From assembly GCA_029204225.1 (NCBI GenBank), contig CM055098.1, forward strand, positions 6,485,746-6,549,745: DNA of 64,000 nt. The letters are read 5' to 3'. The position numbers and the translations under genes were made by a program. Of the stretch, positions 44,684 to 57,589 are shown in pieces (the first letter of the stretch is position 1; each line of letters starts with the position of its first letter). This stretch comes from Diphasiastrum complanatum. Taxonomy: Eukaryota; Streptophyta; Lycopodiopsida; Lycopodiales; Lycopodiaceae. A model generated the notes under the pieces. It did no database searches, was not told the origin of the DNA, and saw only the letters and a list, made by a program, of their open reading frames with translations.

Positions 44684-45466
44684 ATACAAGCATAACTTAA
44701 ATTACAAACATTCCAAGATTAGGCATACATGCTAGAAAGGGGCTAAGATAGCAAAACTTAGAAAGAAATGCATCACAAACACACAAAGTTACACTAATAG
44801 TAGCCAAACACCACATTTAGCACTTATGAATCTAAAATAGCAGTGCTTAGCTCTTTTGCATTAAGGATGGAAATTGCATACAATGGGATTCCTTTAATAG
44901 AAGCTTGTGGAGTTCACTTTCCACATTTGCGTATGGGACAAGACATTTCAAGTCTCAAAATACAATGCAAGTTCCTTTTTGGAAGCTTGACTTTGACTTA
45001 TATACATATTTTTAAGTCTTAGTTTAAACCTTAAGACTTGCCAAAATTGTTTCCTTGTCCCCTAGTGACTAGTGGCACCACAAGTTAGACTTACACTTGC
45101 AGGGTGCCGAACTTGGACCTAACATAACTAACTACTGACGGGCTCTTCAAGATGGGCTTATACACATAGTATGTCATACTTGGGCCATTAATTACACAAA
45201 ATTGATTACCAAAATTATTATATACACATGCTCCTTCCATGCAAGGTGCTTCTTCCCTCAATTCTCCCAAGCTCCATTGAAATGCCCCTTAGGCCTTGTA
45301 TTCTAGCCCCCACAAGAACTAATCGCCTCTTGCGCTCCCTACACCACCATCCAACAAACAAAGAGGGATGATTGTCAAACCTCTTGCTTAGCCACTAACA
45401 TGAATGCAGCTATGTACGAGCTTGAAATTTTGAATCATCATATGAAGCCCTCCTCCTATCGGTGAG
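44681..45466. other. No gene seen
   Basis: AT-rich intergenic sequence with no recognisable frame or repeat structure. Confidence 0.4.
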
Positions 45467-47470
45467 ATGCATGTATACCATATAGATGAATTGGTGCTAG
45501 TTTACGCCAATAAAATTTGGGGATCAACAAGTATGCCCCCTATCAAATGTCATGGGTGTGGAGGCAATCATCGTATTGTCGAATGTCCTAAAACAAGTGA
45601 TAGAGTCAAGACTACATGCCGCTTTACAAGGATTGCGAGTGTGGACATCCATATTTAGTCTATCTTATCAAAAAGGAGAGAGATGCTAAAGTTGGGCCTT
45701 CTGCGTTGGTTAATTTGTTAAGTGTGAAATCCAAGGAGGATCACACAATAACACCCCTTTATGTAGTAACTCGAGCCCAAAAACAAAATGCACCAAGAAC
45801 AATAATAGAATATCCTAGGGAAGCTAGTAGGGGTCCCATTGGTTCGTTATATATGGGAGAATATCCTAGCCCCATGGTTGAAAAGAAAAGCTTCAGAAGG
45901 ATGATGAAGTGGGTGGAATTAGAACATGCCAGATATCAGCGAGAGAAAGATCAAGAAAAATTGAGATCTGATTCGATCTTGACTCCTAACCAAATTTCCA
46001 CAGGGATCCAATCAATCATGTGATAGAAACTACCATTCTAAAAATTCCTAGCTAGCACCAGGACGAACCTCAAGCAAGTGTTACCATTGGCTTAGTAGTA
46101 AGAGAAAAAGTAGAATTGCATGATCTACAAGCCTCTAAAACAGGTATACCCTAGGGACGATGTTGCATAGCAGCCCAAATCTCTAGAACAATCTAAAAAG
46201 ATGGGCTAAAACTCCGGAAGGAATTGAAGTGCACATCAGCAACTTTTATGTGAGCATCTCTTGTCATGCCACCTAGTCGCACATCTAATTGATCGGCCAG
46301 TTTAATTGTAAAGGGTCCATTCCTTGAAGGCTCCAAGATCGATACAATATGAATGAGATTATGTTCACTCCAAATCCACTATCAATGATAGGAAACTCCT
46401 TAGAGAACCCTTGTATTTGATAGGTAATGTGATGTTCAAGGCATCAGTCTCATCTAACGTCTATATTGTGGACCTATTGGCAAATCATAGCCAGTTCAAC
46501 TAATATTGAGCGGACTAAGAAATAAGAAATAAAATTGGAACGTCCGAGACGTTGGAGGTGAATAGTGATTAATGATGACACACAAATTGAAGTAGTGGAT
46601 TGGATGGTCCACTAGAAACCAGGGCAAAATCAAAAAATAGATAAGAACAAGAAGTGAACAACCAGTTGGTGCACGACTTACCATCCTACTTTAAATATTA
46701 TACGATGAATGAAGTGGACGTCATGCTACCAAGACCTCAATGATTAGATAAAGAAAATCCCTTCCCTTCCCAAACTCTGATCTTTGATGGACCTAGCAAG
46801 ATAAAACTGCTCAACCTAGCTTACCTAGTGAGGAGTACATTGTAATAATAGGTGAAGATGTACTAGGTCAGAAATTAGAAGATCTAAAAGCACTGCTACT
46901 CGAATATTGAGATTGCTTCACTTGGAGCTATAGAGAGCTTAAAGACATATCACCTGAAGTGTCGATACACACCATTCCACTAACTAAAGAAGCTAAACCT
47001 ATCTAGTAGGCCATACCAATCTAACCCACATGATACCCAACTCATCCAAGATGAAATAATGAGATTACTCAATGCATTGTTCATCTTTGAGATTGAACAC
47101 ACTTCTTGGATATCACCGATTGTGGTTGTACCTAAGAAGAGTGAAAAATTGTGGATCTGTGTCGATTAAAAAAAAAAAAACTCAATGTAGTGACTCATAA
47201 GGATCACTTTTCCCTACCATTCACAGAGTTTGTACTTGAAAGGGTTGTTGTATTTCAATGGCTATAATCAAGTGTAGATGATTCCAAAAGATTGATATAA
47301 AATGGCTTTTGCGATTGCATGGGGTACCTATGCCTACAAAGTAATGTTGTTTGGATTGTGCAATGCACCAAACACTTTACAAAGAGTTATGAGTTATGGC
47401 TTCAAGGAGCATCTAGAGAAGTTCCTTGAAATCTTCTTAGATGACCCGCGTGTGCATTCCTTATGAATCA
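45467..47470 (+). mobile_element. Decayed plus-strand Ty3/gypsy gag-pol relic
   Basis: A zinc knuckle CHGCGGNHRIVECP appears near 45550, then an open stretch at 45616-46023 with linker-like text (TPLYVVTRAQKQ). The RT is recognisable from about 47060 (EEIMRLLNALFIFEIEHTSW, SPIVVVPKKSEKLWICVD) through a poly-A slip at 47167-47179, THKDHFSLPF, and NAPNTLQ-like text near 47360. It has many stops, and no protease, RNase H or integrase was located. It resembles the other non-chromovirus gypsy elements of the window. Confidence 0.55.
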
Positions 47471-47522
47471 AGCACTTTCACTACTTCAAATAAGTGCTAA
47501 GCTAGCCAATATTGCTTGGACA

Positions 47523-48068
47523 TGTTATGTTTAGACATGACATTGCTACCATTGTTAGAATCTCCATCGTTATTCTGGTCATTTTCTAAGACACAATCAA
47601 GTGATGAACACTACATTATCGCCTATTCATAGAGGTATTGCCACCTCATCCTTGTGCACTAGAGCTATAGACCACCATCAAGCAAGCTTGGATATTCGAT
47701 AAGCCATGGTGTCCCATACCACCATACCTTACCCTCGACCCTCGCATACCTACATCTTGAATACTAGATAATCGTCCTGACTTGACCACTAGTGGAAGAG
47801 CTTTCATTCTCCGGAATGACAAGCTCATGGAGATCCACCTCTAAATACATAGTCTAGGTGGGGTCATCTCCGACCATGGAAGTCACGCATGACCATTGAC
47901 ACACGTCGGTTGTGCACACTATCATAGGTCCACAACAAAGGGTCACCTCGTGCCAATAGGACATTGACATGTGGCACCCAAAAGACCTATAGCTCCATAC
48001 CAGCATTCCATCCCATAAATGAGACTATCACCTCGGGTAACATGTTGTGTCCTTATGGGTACGTAACA
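47523..48068 (-). repeat. Probable 3' LTR of a minus-strand chromovirus
   Basis: On the minus strand the LTR begins TGTTACGTACCC at 48068, right after the polypurine tract (complement of 48069-48086, CTTTAAGGGGGAGAGAA). The other end is taken at TGTTATGTTTAGAC (47523), because it gives matching TGTTA..TAACA ends; this boundary is a guess. Confidence 0.45.
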
Positions 48069-49440
48069 TTCTCTCCCCCTTAAAGAGCCTCCTCCTAATG
48101 GGAGCAAACCAAGGAAGTTCATTATTAAGTAATCTTCTCTCACCCAGGTGTCCTCCTCATATGACTTGCCTTTCCAACGTACTAGAAATTCAAAAACCAA
48201 GTGGTTTCTCAATTGGTGACGATGAGCATCTACTACCACCTTTTCAGGCACGTTAGGCAAAAAGGTAGTCAGATTCTCCAGCTCAACCAATTTAGCTTCT
48301 AGAATTAGGGAATCCTTCCGACTAAGTCACTCTTTCAAACGACTTACATGGAAAACAAGATAAATCCCAAACCCAATCAGGAGATCTAGCTGATAAGCAG
48401 CCCGGTTGATTTTTTGCACAACTTTGTAAGGACCGCTATACCGTGGAAATAGCTCATGACATTTTCTCATCCGAAGTACCTTTGAATCCTTAGGGATTTT
48501 AAGATATACCCAGGTTTCGACCTCAATTTCTAGAGGTGGGCGACCGTGGTTAGCATAAAACTGAGCTCTAGTCTGAGTGGTTTTAATGCTTTCTTTGGCC
48601 ACTTGCAACATTTCTTGCATGAAACCATTGCAGCCTACACCTTGAGACCTTTGAATTCGACAAAAACTGGAGAATGCGGCTGAAAGCCATACATTAGTAT
48701 AAAAGGATTGAATCTGATGGCAATGCTTCGCACTATTGTGCGTGAACTCAACCATTGGGAGATACTTTTCCCAATCACATTGTTGGTGAGAGACATATAT
48801 GCCCTAAGGATATCTTCCAACATCTGGTTGATACGTTCAGTCTCCCCATCAGATTCTGGGTGATCTGAAGAGCTAAGACTAAGGGTTTTTTCAAGTTTAT
48901 CAAATACTAACTACTAGAACTTGTTAGTGAATTTGGAGTCACGGTCACTAACAACATCATTCGACAAGCATACAAATTGAACAATTTTTCAACAAAAAGT
49001 TGGGCTAGTTTAGATGGCTTGATAGCTAAATTAGTTGGTATAAATTGCACCATCTTGGTTAACCTGTCAACTCCACCCAAATGGCATTGTGACCACTCCT
49101 GGTTTAGGGAGACCAGTCGCAAAATCCATTGAAATACTTTTCCATTCTTATTGGAAATTTTCAAAGGATGGAAAAGACTCGCAACTTTGAGTCTTTCTGC
49201 TTTAATTTGCTGGCATTGTTCACAACCTTGAACGTATGCCTCCACATGACCTTTCATCTTTGGCCAAAAAAAATTATGCCTGAAAGGATCAAGTGTCCTA
49301 TGTATGCTTGGGTGACCAGCATAAGGATTGTCATAACACTGCTGCATGATTTGGGCCCGCAAGTCCTCCCTATATGGCACACAAATCTTCAAAAAAGTAA
49401 ACCATTCCTTATGGAATAGTCTTCAAGTATCTTGTCATTT
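48069..49440 (-). pseudogene. Chromovirus integrase with chromodomain (decayed)
   Basis: The zinc-binding N-terminus GHPSIHRTLDPFRHNFFW and GCEQCQQIK is at 49230-49330; core fragments include GGVDRLTKMVQFIPT. The GPY/F region RYSGPYKVVQKINRAAYQLD lies near 48400. A chromodomain follows in another frame at 47943-48290 (LVFEFLVRWKGKSYEEDTWV), which in this lineage directs integration to marked heterochromatin. It ends at the polypurine tract. RT and RNase H are not seen to the right, where a copia fragment begins at about 49480. Confidence 0.75.
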
Positions 49441-49489
49441 CGGGATTGTTTGGTATCTTGCTTCTCAAGGTCATTACTAGATCTAGAAT

Positions 49490-50385
49490 TTTTCATCAGG
49501 ACGTTTAGCCAAATGTGACCAAAAAATCCATCGGATCGACAAAGATCTTGAAGTGAAAGATATTGTTCCTGATCTCGACTATCCAGATAGGAAAGTCAAA
49601 TTACCTGTCTATCAAGACTGTTTAGTTGGTAAGCATGCTAGGAAATCATTTAGATCAAGCCATCAACATGTTGCTAGAGGATTGTTAGATATTGTACACA
49701 TAGACATATGTGGCCCAATGCAAAATCCTTCATTGAAAGATGCAAAGTACTTCATCACTTTTATTGATGAATTTTCTAGAAGGACAATGGTGTACTTCAT
49801 CAAGAAGAAGTCAAAGACTTTCAAGCTCTTTAAAGTCTTCAAGGAGTGTGAAGAGAAAAAAATCGGTAAAAAGATCAAAGCCCTGAGGTCCGACAATGGT
49901 GGAGAGTATATTTCTACGGAAATTAAGGAGTACTTCCAAAGCCAAGGCATTGAATAACAGTTTATCACTCCCTATTTGCCTCAGTCTAACGGCTTAGCTG
50001 AAAGGAAGAATTGTACCCTGGTCGAGTAATCCAAATGCATGTTGGCACATGCGACATTTCCAAAGAGTTTCTGGGTTGAAGCTGTCTCCACTGCAGCTTA
50101 CATCCAAAATAGATGTTTGACCAAGGCCCTCTCAAGTAAAACACTCCATGAGGTTTGGACATGACCTAAGCCTTCATTGAAGAACCTACGAGTGTTCGGA
50201 CACATCGCCTATGACCAGATCTTGAAAGAGACAAGAAATTTGACTTCCAAGGTCTCAAGACCATCTTGATCAGATGTACTTCCTCTGACAATACTTACAA
50301 GCTATGCGACCCCAATACCCAACAGTTTTTATTCAGTAGTGATACAGTCTTTATCGAGGATCAGTTCATCGACTTCTGTTAGCCG
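49490..50385 (+). mobile_element. Ty1/copia integrase fragment
   Basis: Pre-integrase text leads into CLVGKHARKSF, DIVHIDICGPMQNP, FITFIDEFSRRTMVYF, ALRSDNGGEYIS and, after a stop at about 49957, PQSNGLAERKNCTLVE: the D,D(35)E integrase core. It continues as FWVEAVSTAAYIQNRC and ends near FIEDQFIDFC. No Gag, protease or RT adjoins it, so it is an orphan fragment between the chromovirus relic and the next element's LTR. Confidence 0.75.
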
Positions 50386-50499
50386 ATTTTCTAGTACCGA
50401 GCCAAGCTGAAGACACAAGTTATCTCTCATCCATGACCGAGGAGGTCTCAAAAGGAAGAGAGCAGAAGAAGCTGAGAGCCGAGCGTGAGAGCCGAGGAA

Positions 50500-51438
50500 A
50501 TACTAGCTAGGCAGATAATGATTAACTATGTGAGCCTATGTGGTGTATCCCAAAGAAGGAATGACCATGTAGGAGCTAGTAACATTTCCTTAAATAATTG
50601 TAATAAATGTAGACTCCCTTAAAATAGTAAGAGTGAGCCACCTTTTGATGGTGACCTCTAGTGGAAGGGCAAATTCCACATGTAATTTCTAATTTAGTGG
50701 AATTGCCACATGGGCTCCACATGGGCAGCCTTCTTGCTTATTTAAGGGCCCCCTCTCTTGTGAGGGAGCTTTTGATTGTATTTTCAAGTTCTTTTGAACT
50801 AATAAAGAGGATCCTCCACGAGTTCTTGAAGATCACTAAGCTCCTTGTTCATGGAAATGATCTTGAGTGATATTATGAGCATGCTTGATTTCTTGCTTGT
50901 GAATTAACTAGATTTTTGTTTCTTGTTCTTGCTTAGTTTGTGGATTAGCTTCAATTCTTGCTTGTGGAATCTTGTAGAAATCAGCATTCAAGTAAACTAT
51001 AGAGGTTGAAAATGTGGTGTAAATCTTGCATAGACTTGACATTATAGTTCTTGATGTTCTTGGATAATTTAGGCATCAAGTAATCTATGTTTCTTGATTC
51101 CTAGATTTTTAAATGTTGTTAGGAATCTTGTTTCTTGTTTCTTGAGTTCGGTTTTGGTTTCAGTAGCTATTCTGGTTCTTGATTGTTCTTTGATTCAGTA
51201 GTTAGTAGTAAGATTGCTCTCGGTGCTGAATCCTGATCTGTTTGAGCTGTAGATGTTTGCATGGCTTACCCACTGACAGACTGGGAAATACGTAATGCAT
51301 CCTTGAATATTGCTTCTGCTCTGTAAACGTTCTAATAACGAGAATAATCACAAAGAAGCATAACGACAGAGGTAATCCAAGAGAGATAAGCAGCAAAAAG
51401 AGAAGAACGTGTTCACGGAATCAACGAATAAGTGAACA
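50500..51438 (+). repeat. 5' LTR of the plus-strand gypsy element (left border approximate)
   Basis: Contains a TATA-like CTTATTTAAGGG (near 50736) and AATAAAG (near 50800), the usual promoter/polyadenylation pair of an LTR, and ends AGTGAACA at 51438 two bases before a primer-binding-site-like sequence. No 3' partner was found after 59.5 kb. Confidence 0.5.
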
Positions 51439-51440
51439 TT

Positions 51441-51452
51441 TGGCGCTATTCC
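51441..51452 (+). promoter_or_regulatory. Primer-binding-site-like sequence of the gypsy element
   Basis: TGGCGCTATTCC begins like the TGGCGCC... sites used by many plant Tat/Athila-type gypsy elements, with later mismatches. Its position directly after an LTR-like end in CA supports the reading. Confidence 0.4.
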
Positions 51453-51589
51453 ACAACTACACACACACTCAACCAAGCCCTATCTCAATCTCCTGTGTTG
51501 CGACACCATCGTCTGAGAGCTCCTACACATTCATTGACGAGCTCATCCCTTTGGTCTAGACCGAAGTCCTGCTCTTTTCTCAACCGGAG

Positions 51590-52240
51590 TCTCACGATCC
51601 TCACCACGACGAGCTCCACAATCTCAACCGGAGCCGGACCACTACCTCATACCTCTCGACCGAACGAAACCGTCATATCTCAACCGGACCCTTCAGTAAA
51701 AAAAAAAAAAATTTTACCCAGAGTGCTCAGTGAAAACTCGATCGAAGCATTGCCATCACTTCTCAACCGGAGTGCTCAATAAAAAAACTTGATTGGAGCA
51801 TTGCCATCACTTCTCAACCGGAGTGTTCAGTCCAATCTCGACCGAAGCACTCTACTCAGATCTCGACCGGAGTGCTCAGTAACAACTCGACCGGAGCACT
51901 GCCATGAATTCTCAACCGGAGTGCTAAGTAAAAAAAAAAAAAACTTCTTGACCCGAGCACTGCCATCACATCTCAACCGGAGTGTTCAGTCCAATCTCGA
52001 CCGAAGCACTCTACTCAGATCTCGACCGGAACACTACTCTCAAATCTCGACCGGAGCACTCTTCTCAAATCTCAACCGGAGCACTCTGCTCAACTCTCAA
52101 CCAGAACACTGCTCTTGAATCTCAACCGGAGGCCACAGTCCCCTCTCAACCAACGGCCTACTTCCAATCTCAACCGGAGCCGGAACCCTGTCAAATTTCA
52201 ACCGGAGCCAGAACCTCCCTCAAGTTCCGACCGATGCACA
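51590..52240 (+). repeat. 25-bp minisatellite block A in the gypsy 5' leader
   Basis: The core TCTC(A/G)ACCG(G/A)AGC recurs at roughly 25-bp steps more than fifteen times with variable spacers (ACTCTACTCAGA, TGCTCAGT). Two poly-A runs lie inside. Because 25 is not a multiple of 3, open frames across it are repeat artefacts. It lies between primer-binding site and Gag. Confidence 0.85.
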
Positions 52241-52434
52241 TCCGTCCTTAACCATCACAAACCACAGTAGACCGCAATATTACGATTTACGGCCTTCAAA
52301 CGACCTTCATCGACCATCCCAAATTGAAATCAACTGGTAACAGACCACAACACCCGCATTCTGACATCCGTATCCACCATACCTAGAGTTCAGGAGTTTA
52401 TTTCCACCATCCTACGACACTCTACGAGCTGTCA

Positions 52435-54095
52435 TGGATCGCCCTAACGATCCGAATACTACAGAGGACTATCCACCAGAGCTGGTCTCACCATCTACCG
52501 AAAAGGCTTGATCTAACATGTATTCCAGGATGAAATCCCAAGTCCAAGAGCCATCCACAAACCCATTCGACAGATGGGAACCTACGCGTTATGAAGCTCC
52601 ATACAAACGACTACAATTCCATGCTGCCGAATCATCCCATGCACGATCTCACTTAAACAGAGCTTTTGCAAATAATGTTCCACGTACTAAAAAAAGGACC
52701 CCAAAGCTAGACTTACCTAAGTACGATGGTAACACTGATCCTTAGTGATTTCTCCAAGTCTTTGAGAAAGTCTGTGACGTCTACGACGAGACAGCACCAG
52801 AGGCCATGGTACAGCTCTTCTCGATGACCATGATCGATCGCGCATGAGAGTGGTTTTTTAACCTTGATCGTGAAGATAAACGTGACTGGTTACTCTTGAA
52901 AGAGGCATTTATCAAACGGTTCAAGCCTTTTTGCTTGATAGAAAGTTCTTTTGTCAAACTAAGTAGTATCAAAATGACAAAAGACAAAAAAGTACGTGAC
53001 TATATCGAATGATTTAAACGATTAAAAAGTCAGGTACAAGAGCAACCTACCGAGTCCATGCTCATCATTTGGTTCCTCGTTGGACTTTTCCGATGGATCA
53101 GACGTGAACTTCATTCCAATGATGAATATACATCATTGAAACAAGACATGTCTGTTGCCATTCGAGAAGAAGACGAGGGCTCAGATGTTGAGGAACCACG
53201 AGAATGGAGAGCACATCGTGCTGTCCAAGAAGCTCGACCAAACGATGACACACGAGAACATTTATGGAAAACACAGATGGAGTTGCTTAATCAGCAACAC
53301 CAACAACAGATGGAGAAACTCACCAAAGAGTTTCAAAACACTCTTAAGTCTATGCAAAGTTCGATGCCAGGTCAGTTACTCACTGGCCAAATCTATCATA
53401 GACGAGAGAACATGTGGTGCCCTCACTGTCGAGGTACACACACTGGCAATGAGTGCCCTTCATACCAACCGGTCCCAGATACCTCCTTGATCAAATGTGA
53501 AATCTGTGACTTTATGGGGCATACCTCCCTTTATTGCTATTATAACCCGAGGAATCAGCCTCACAACCAGTCAGGAGGACATTATCAACCTCCTTGACAA
53601 CCATTTGTTTCACAACAACCACACACGCCCTATCCACCATGAAACAACCAGATCCATATACAAGAGTTGCCCAGACCACCTAGACATCAATCTCAACAAC
53701 AGCTGGCACTCTTAGGACCACCACCACGAGGACAACAGGATGTAGGAGCACAAAAACATAGACACCCTCGAGAGTCTGCACACACACACCTGGTAGAAAA
53801 CTCCTACGATCAATCATATCATCCTGATACATCAATTCCGTCATCTAGCAATCACCAGTGTCAAACCGACAACTCATGCTCGTGCAAACAAACTGAGTAT
53901 TCCACACCACAAGACAACCCAACTCAGCTAGCCATCCAAGATGGTTACGCTATCGCCACCGGACCCATGAGAAACCGCTGCTTTATCTGTGGCCAAACAG
54001 GATATTTCATGGTTGACTGTAAAGTTTAAGACCAATATTATGCAGAATGTCCCGACTGTGTTTACAAACACAGCTTCAAAGACTGTCCTAAACAA
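52435..54095 (+). pseudogene. Gag of the plus-strand gypsy element with four zinc knuckles
   Basis: An ATG at 52435 opens MDRPNDPNTTEDYPPELVSP; after a few stops come KLDLPKYDGNTDP (52.7 kb), the capsid-like EWFFNLDREDKRDWLLLKEA and KKVRDYIE, then a Gln-rich coiled stretch (LNQQHQQQMEKLTKEFQ). The nucleocapsid part has CPHCRGTHTGNEC (near 53420), CEICDFMGHTSLYC (near 53500), and after a Gln/Pro-rich spacer CFICGQTGYFMVDC (near 53980, His replaced by Tyr) and CPDCVYKHSFKDC (near 54050). It packages element RNA. At least five stops make it inactive. This is the expected Gag that the related minus-strand element lacks. Confidence 0.8.
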
Positions 54096-54221
54096 CCTAA
54101 CAGGATCCTTCCAGCACGTCATATCACATCCGAACTTGTTAGAGTTCTTACTAGAGCACAACGCCAACAACACGAACAACAGCAAAACCAGGGACAATCA
54201 GCTGACCCACATGGAAGCCAT

Positions 54222-55420
54222 TTGATGGCCTCCACAGCAGCAAAAGATTTTCCAGACCCAAAAGTGGAACAAAGACAATACAACGAATTTCGAGGTGAAT
54301 TTTTGCAAGAGGAAAAACATACGAACAGTTTGTTATCAGCTCATATCCCCGAAAATGTGCAATCCCTCCAGGGTTTTGAAGTATTTTCTGACCTCCTGCA
54401 AGCTCAACTCACCATGCCATCCCATAGTGCTATCAAATCCTTCACCGAACTTCAACGTTATATCTATTGTAGTTTTCAACTGCCTCCTATTCCTGATGAA
54501 CAACGAAAACCAGAAGCGATTCCTGAAATTCCTCAAATTCCTATGAATCTGATGAATATAGGTGTTGCTAAGGGGAATAGCATCACACTACCCTTGTCCT
54601 ATAAAGATTATTCCGCAGTATCCGCTATCCTCGATAGTGGATCAGGCGTCAATATAATGGCTTTGTCATTGGCAAAGTCATGGGGCTTCAATACCCTCAA
54701 ATAACCACGATATAAACTTCGTATGGCTGATCAACGAGTTACCGACCCTGTTGGTCATCTATCAAATATCAAAGTTCGAATAACAGGTGTCAAGTTTATC
54801 ATCGATTGTGTCATCTTAGGCTTACCAGAAGATGCCAATATGTATAAACTCCTTCTTGGTACACCCTGGCTCCAGATGGCCGATGTCGTCCAAGACTGGA
54901 AGAACAACAAAATTACCTTTGGCAACCACAATAAACGAGTCACGGTTGACTCAAAGGGCCATGTCAAGCCCGCCAAGGTATACGATGATTGGTCATCTAC
55001 AACATATGACGAATCAGATAGTGTCCCTATCCAACCAAAAGGACACTATACATGAACCACGGACATAATCAATTGGGGTCATGCACTAGCTACCATGGAT
55101 TGTGCAGACTCAAATTGATGTCGTATCGAAACGGCTGTAGAAGATGTGGATATTCATCCATCTTCTACGGACATTGACACACCCATCATTCCCCTCATGA
55201 TGATAGACCCCATTCCTATAGCTTGGTGCCCAGGAGAACCTAGTATCTCTACTGCCCATGTTTCGGAAGAAGGTATTCTTTCCATGGAGGATGTCAAAAT
55301 GACGGATGATCATGTACTCCTCTATCTAGATGCTCAACGTTATCCGTCCAAAGTCATTCCTAAGGAGATCAACGTTATCCGTCCAAAGTCAATCCTAAGG
55401 AGATCAAGTCACCAGGATCG
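54222..55420 (+). pseudogene. Gypsy protease and flanking linkers
   Basis: The frame 54222-54704 ends with the active-site text VSAILDSGSGVNIMALSLAK (D-S-G intact). A stop follows, then 54723-55055 with FIIDCVILGLPEDANMYKLL, LGTPWLQMADVVQDWKNNK and ITFGNHNKRV, the second half of the retropepsin. The next part (TDIINWGHALATMDC) matches the minus-strand element at about 7.87 kb. An acidic linker follows, with a short direct duplication (AACGTTATCCGTCCAAAGTC, twice near 55340-55390). Confidence 0.75.
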
Positions 55421-57220
55421 TTGGCTCATGTCCAACTAACATCCAAAGTACCAAACACACAAGCATATAGGCCCAAAACCAAATTATATACTCGGGACGT
55501 GTATCCCGATGAAGTCTGGGATACAATCGATGATGATATGGTAAGTGAGGCCACAACACCACCCATTCAAAAACCACAAAAACCTCGATTACAAAAAAAT
55601 ACCATTATTGCTACAAAATTAACCGAGCGACAAAAACAGATGCGTGCGAAGCTTAAACAGCAAATCAAGCCCTTGTCAGAGGGCACAAACAACAAACACT
55701 CCAACAAAGCTTCCACGTCTGATAAAGAATCACCTCAAATGATTCCTAAAGTCCCAGAACATTTTGTGGACCCACCTTTCAACCTTCCACAGAAGTTCAA
55801 AGACTTTACACTGGATGACGTTGTTATCCAGTTACCGCAGCCACATCGGGAACCTACACCAAGTTCCAATTCCTTTGAAGGACCTGCTAAGACAATTCCA
55901 CTAAACCTTAAATATCCTGACGAGGACATAGATCGAATAGTTGCACATTTGTCATCAACCCAACTGTCTGATCTAGAGAATTTATTATGCAAAAATAGGG
56001 ATGTATTTGCATGGAATTATACCGAGATGAAAGGAATCCCCCCTGAAATAGTAGTACATTGGATTCCTCTAGAAGACAATGCTAAGCCCGTTAGAGCTAA
56101 ACCTTACCGCAGTAACCCAGTCTATCGTGAGAGGATTGACGAAGATATTAAGAAACTGTTGGATGCTGGCTTCATTTATGAAGTCCAACATACTGATTGG
56201 GTACCACCCATTGTGGTTGTACCCAAGAAAAACGGCAAGCTTCGTATCTATATTGACCTCAAGAATCTTAATGCAGTTATGAACAAAGACCATTTTCCCT
56301 TGTCCCTAACAACCCAAATATTAGAGGAAATGGCAGGAGCTGAAGCTTTCAGATTCTTGGATGGGTTCGACGGCTATTTCCTTGTTCAAATAGCCCCTGA
56401 AGATAAACATAAAACAACTTTTTCCATAGAGAGCGGCGTTTACGCTTATAATGTTATGCCTTTTGGCTTATGTAACGCCCCCTCAACATTCCAACGGGTC
56501 ATGCAACTGGCCTTTCAAGATCTATTACATTGGGTCGTGGAGATTTATCTCGATGATCTAGGTGTACATTCTTCCGCTGCTACGCACCTAGATGCCTTGG
56601 AGAAAATCTTCATTCGTTGTCGTAGGTTCAGCGTCTCACTAAACCCTGATAAATGCCAAATATGGGTCACCCACGGGGCTGTACTCGGGCATATAATATC
56701 AAAGGATGGTATTTCTTCCGACCCATCAAAAATCAAGGTTATCGTGGACATGCCCCTACCTGCAACAGTGAAGGAAGTATATGTCTTCCTCGGTCATACC
56801 AACTACTATCGCATCTTTATAATCAACTTTGCCGCCAAGGCACGTCTCGTTTATTTAGTTGTGGTAGATCCTCGCTGGACCGAAGAACGAATTAAGGCCT
56901 TTGAGGAGTTGAAGACAGCACTCACGACGGCTCCCATACTCCGCTCGCCAGATTACACGACAGAATTCCATGTGCATACTGACGCAAGTACACCTGCGCA
57001 ATAAAGATCTACATTTAGGTGACCAGGTACTTCTTTATACATCAAAGAAGCACCCCGACAAGTTGAAGTTCATAAGTGAAGGGCCATACGTTATTAACAA
57101 AATATTTCCTAATGGTGCAGTCCAGTTACAAACACGTGATGGGACACTCCTAGACACTGTCGTAAACGGTGGTCGTCTACGGTGGTACTACGAAGAGTTG
57201 TTCTTTGTTGGCCCACTTTA
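55421..57220 (+). pseudogene. Gypsy RT joined to the integrase tail; RNase H and integrase core deleted
   Basis: A clean frame of 527 codons. After a linker (DVVIQLPQPHREP), RT motifs in order are DVFAWNYTEMKGIPPE, PPIVVVPKKNGKLRIYIDLK, RFLDGFDGYFLVQIAPED, VMPFGLCNAPSTFQRVM, the catalytic EIYLDDLGVH, and LGHIISKDGISSDPSKIKVI. It reaches the first RNase H motif (FHVHTDAS, 56980) and stops at 57001. Nine bases earlier another frame begins LRNKDLHLGDQVLLYTSKK and GPYVINKIFPNGAVQLQT, the end of the integrase, to 57221. About 2 kb (RNase H and integrase core) has been lost. RT itself looks intact. Confidence 0.85.
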
Positions 57221-57589
57221 GGATATTTTCCTTTAAAAAAAGAAAAATTCTTTCCTTGTACATCTTGCCTATTGTTCACCTTGTTCTTTGTTTATACTTC
57301 ATATCATTACTTATGTACATTCTATGCATTTTTTTTTTCCTTTTTTCTCTTTCTTCTGTTCATACTCATGGGTCATGGGTGTTCTAGATCAACAACTGAT
57401 CAGCTACTACTTAAGAAATCATTCTCCCACTTCGGCCACCTCATCTCTGTCTCACTGGTATCTCAGGGTAACCAACATTCCTCGAGATACACCTCTTTAA
57501 TAATAACTTCTACTGTGAGCTACAGTCCTATTTTCCTTGGAGTTCTTCACTTGCATCAAACAGATTCATTTATGCATCATGAGAGCCTT

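Noticed and set aside
51789-52251. Open frames encoding repeated Ser-Gln-Pro-Glu and Ser-Arg-Pro-Glu text
   Set aside because: They are translations of the 25-bp minisatellite; the unit is not a multiple of three and all frames cycle, so this is repeat DNA, not a repeat protein.
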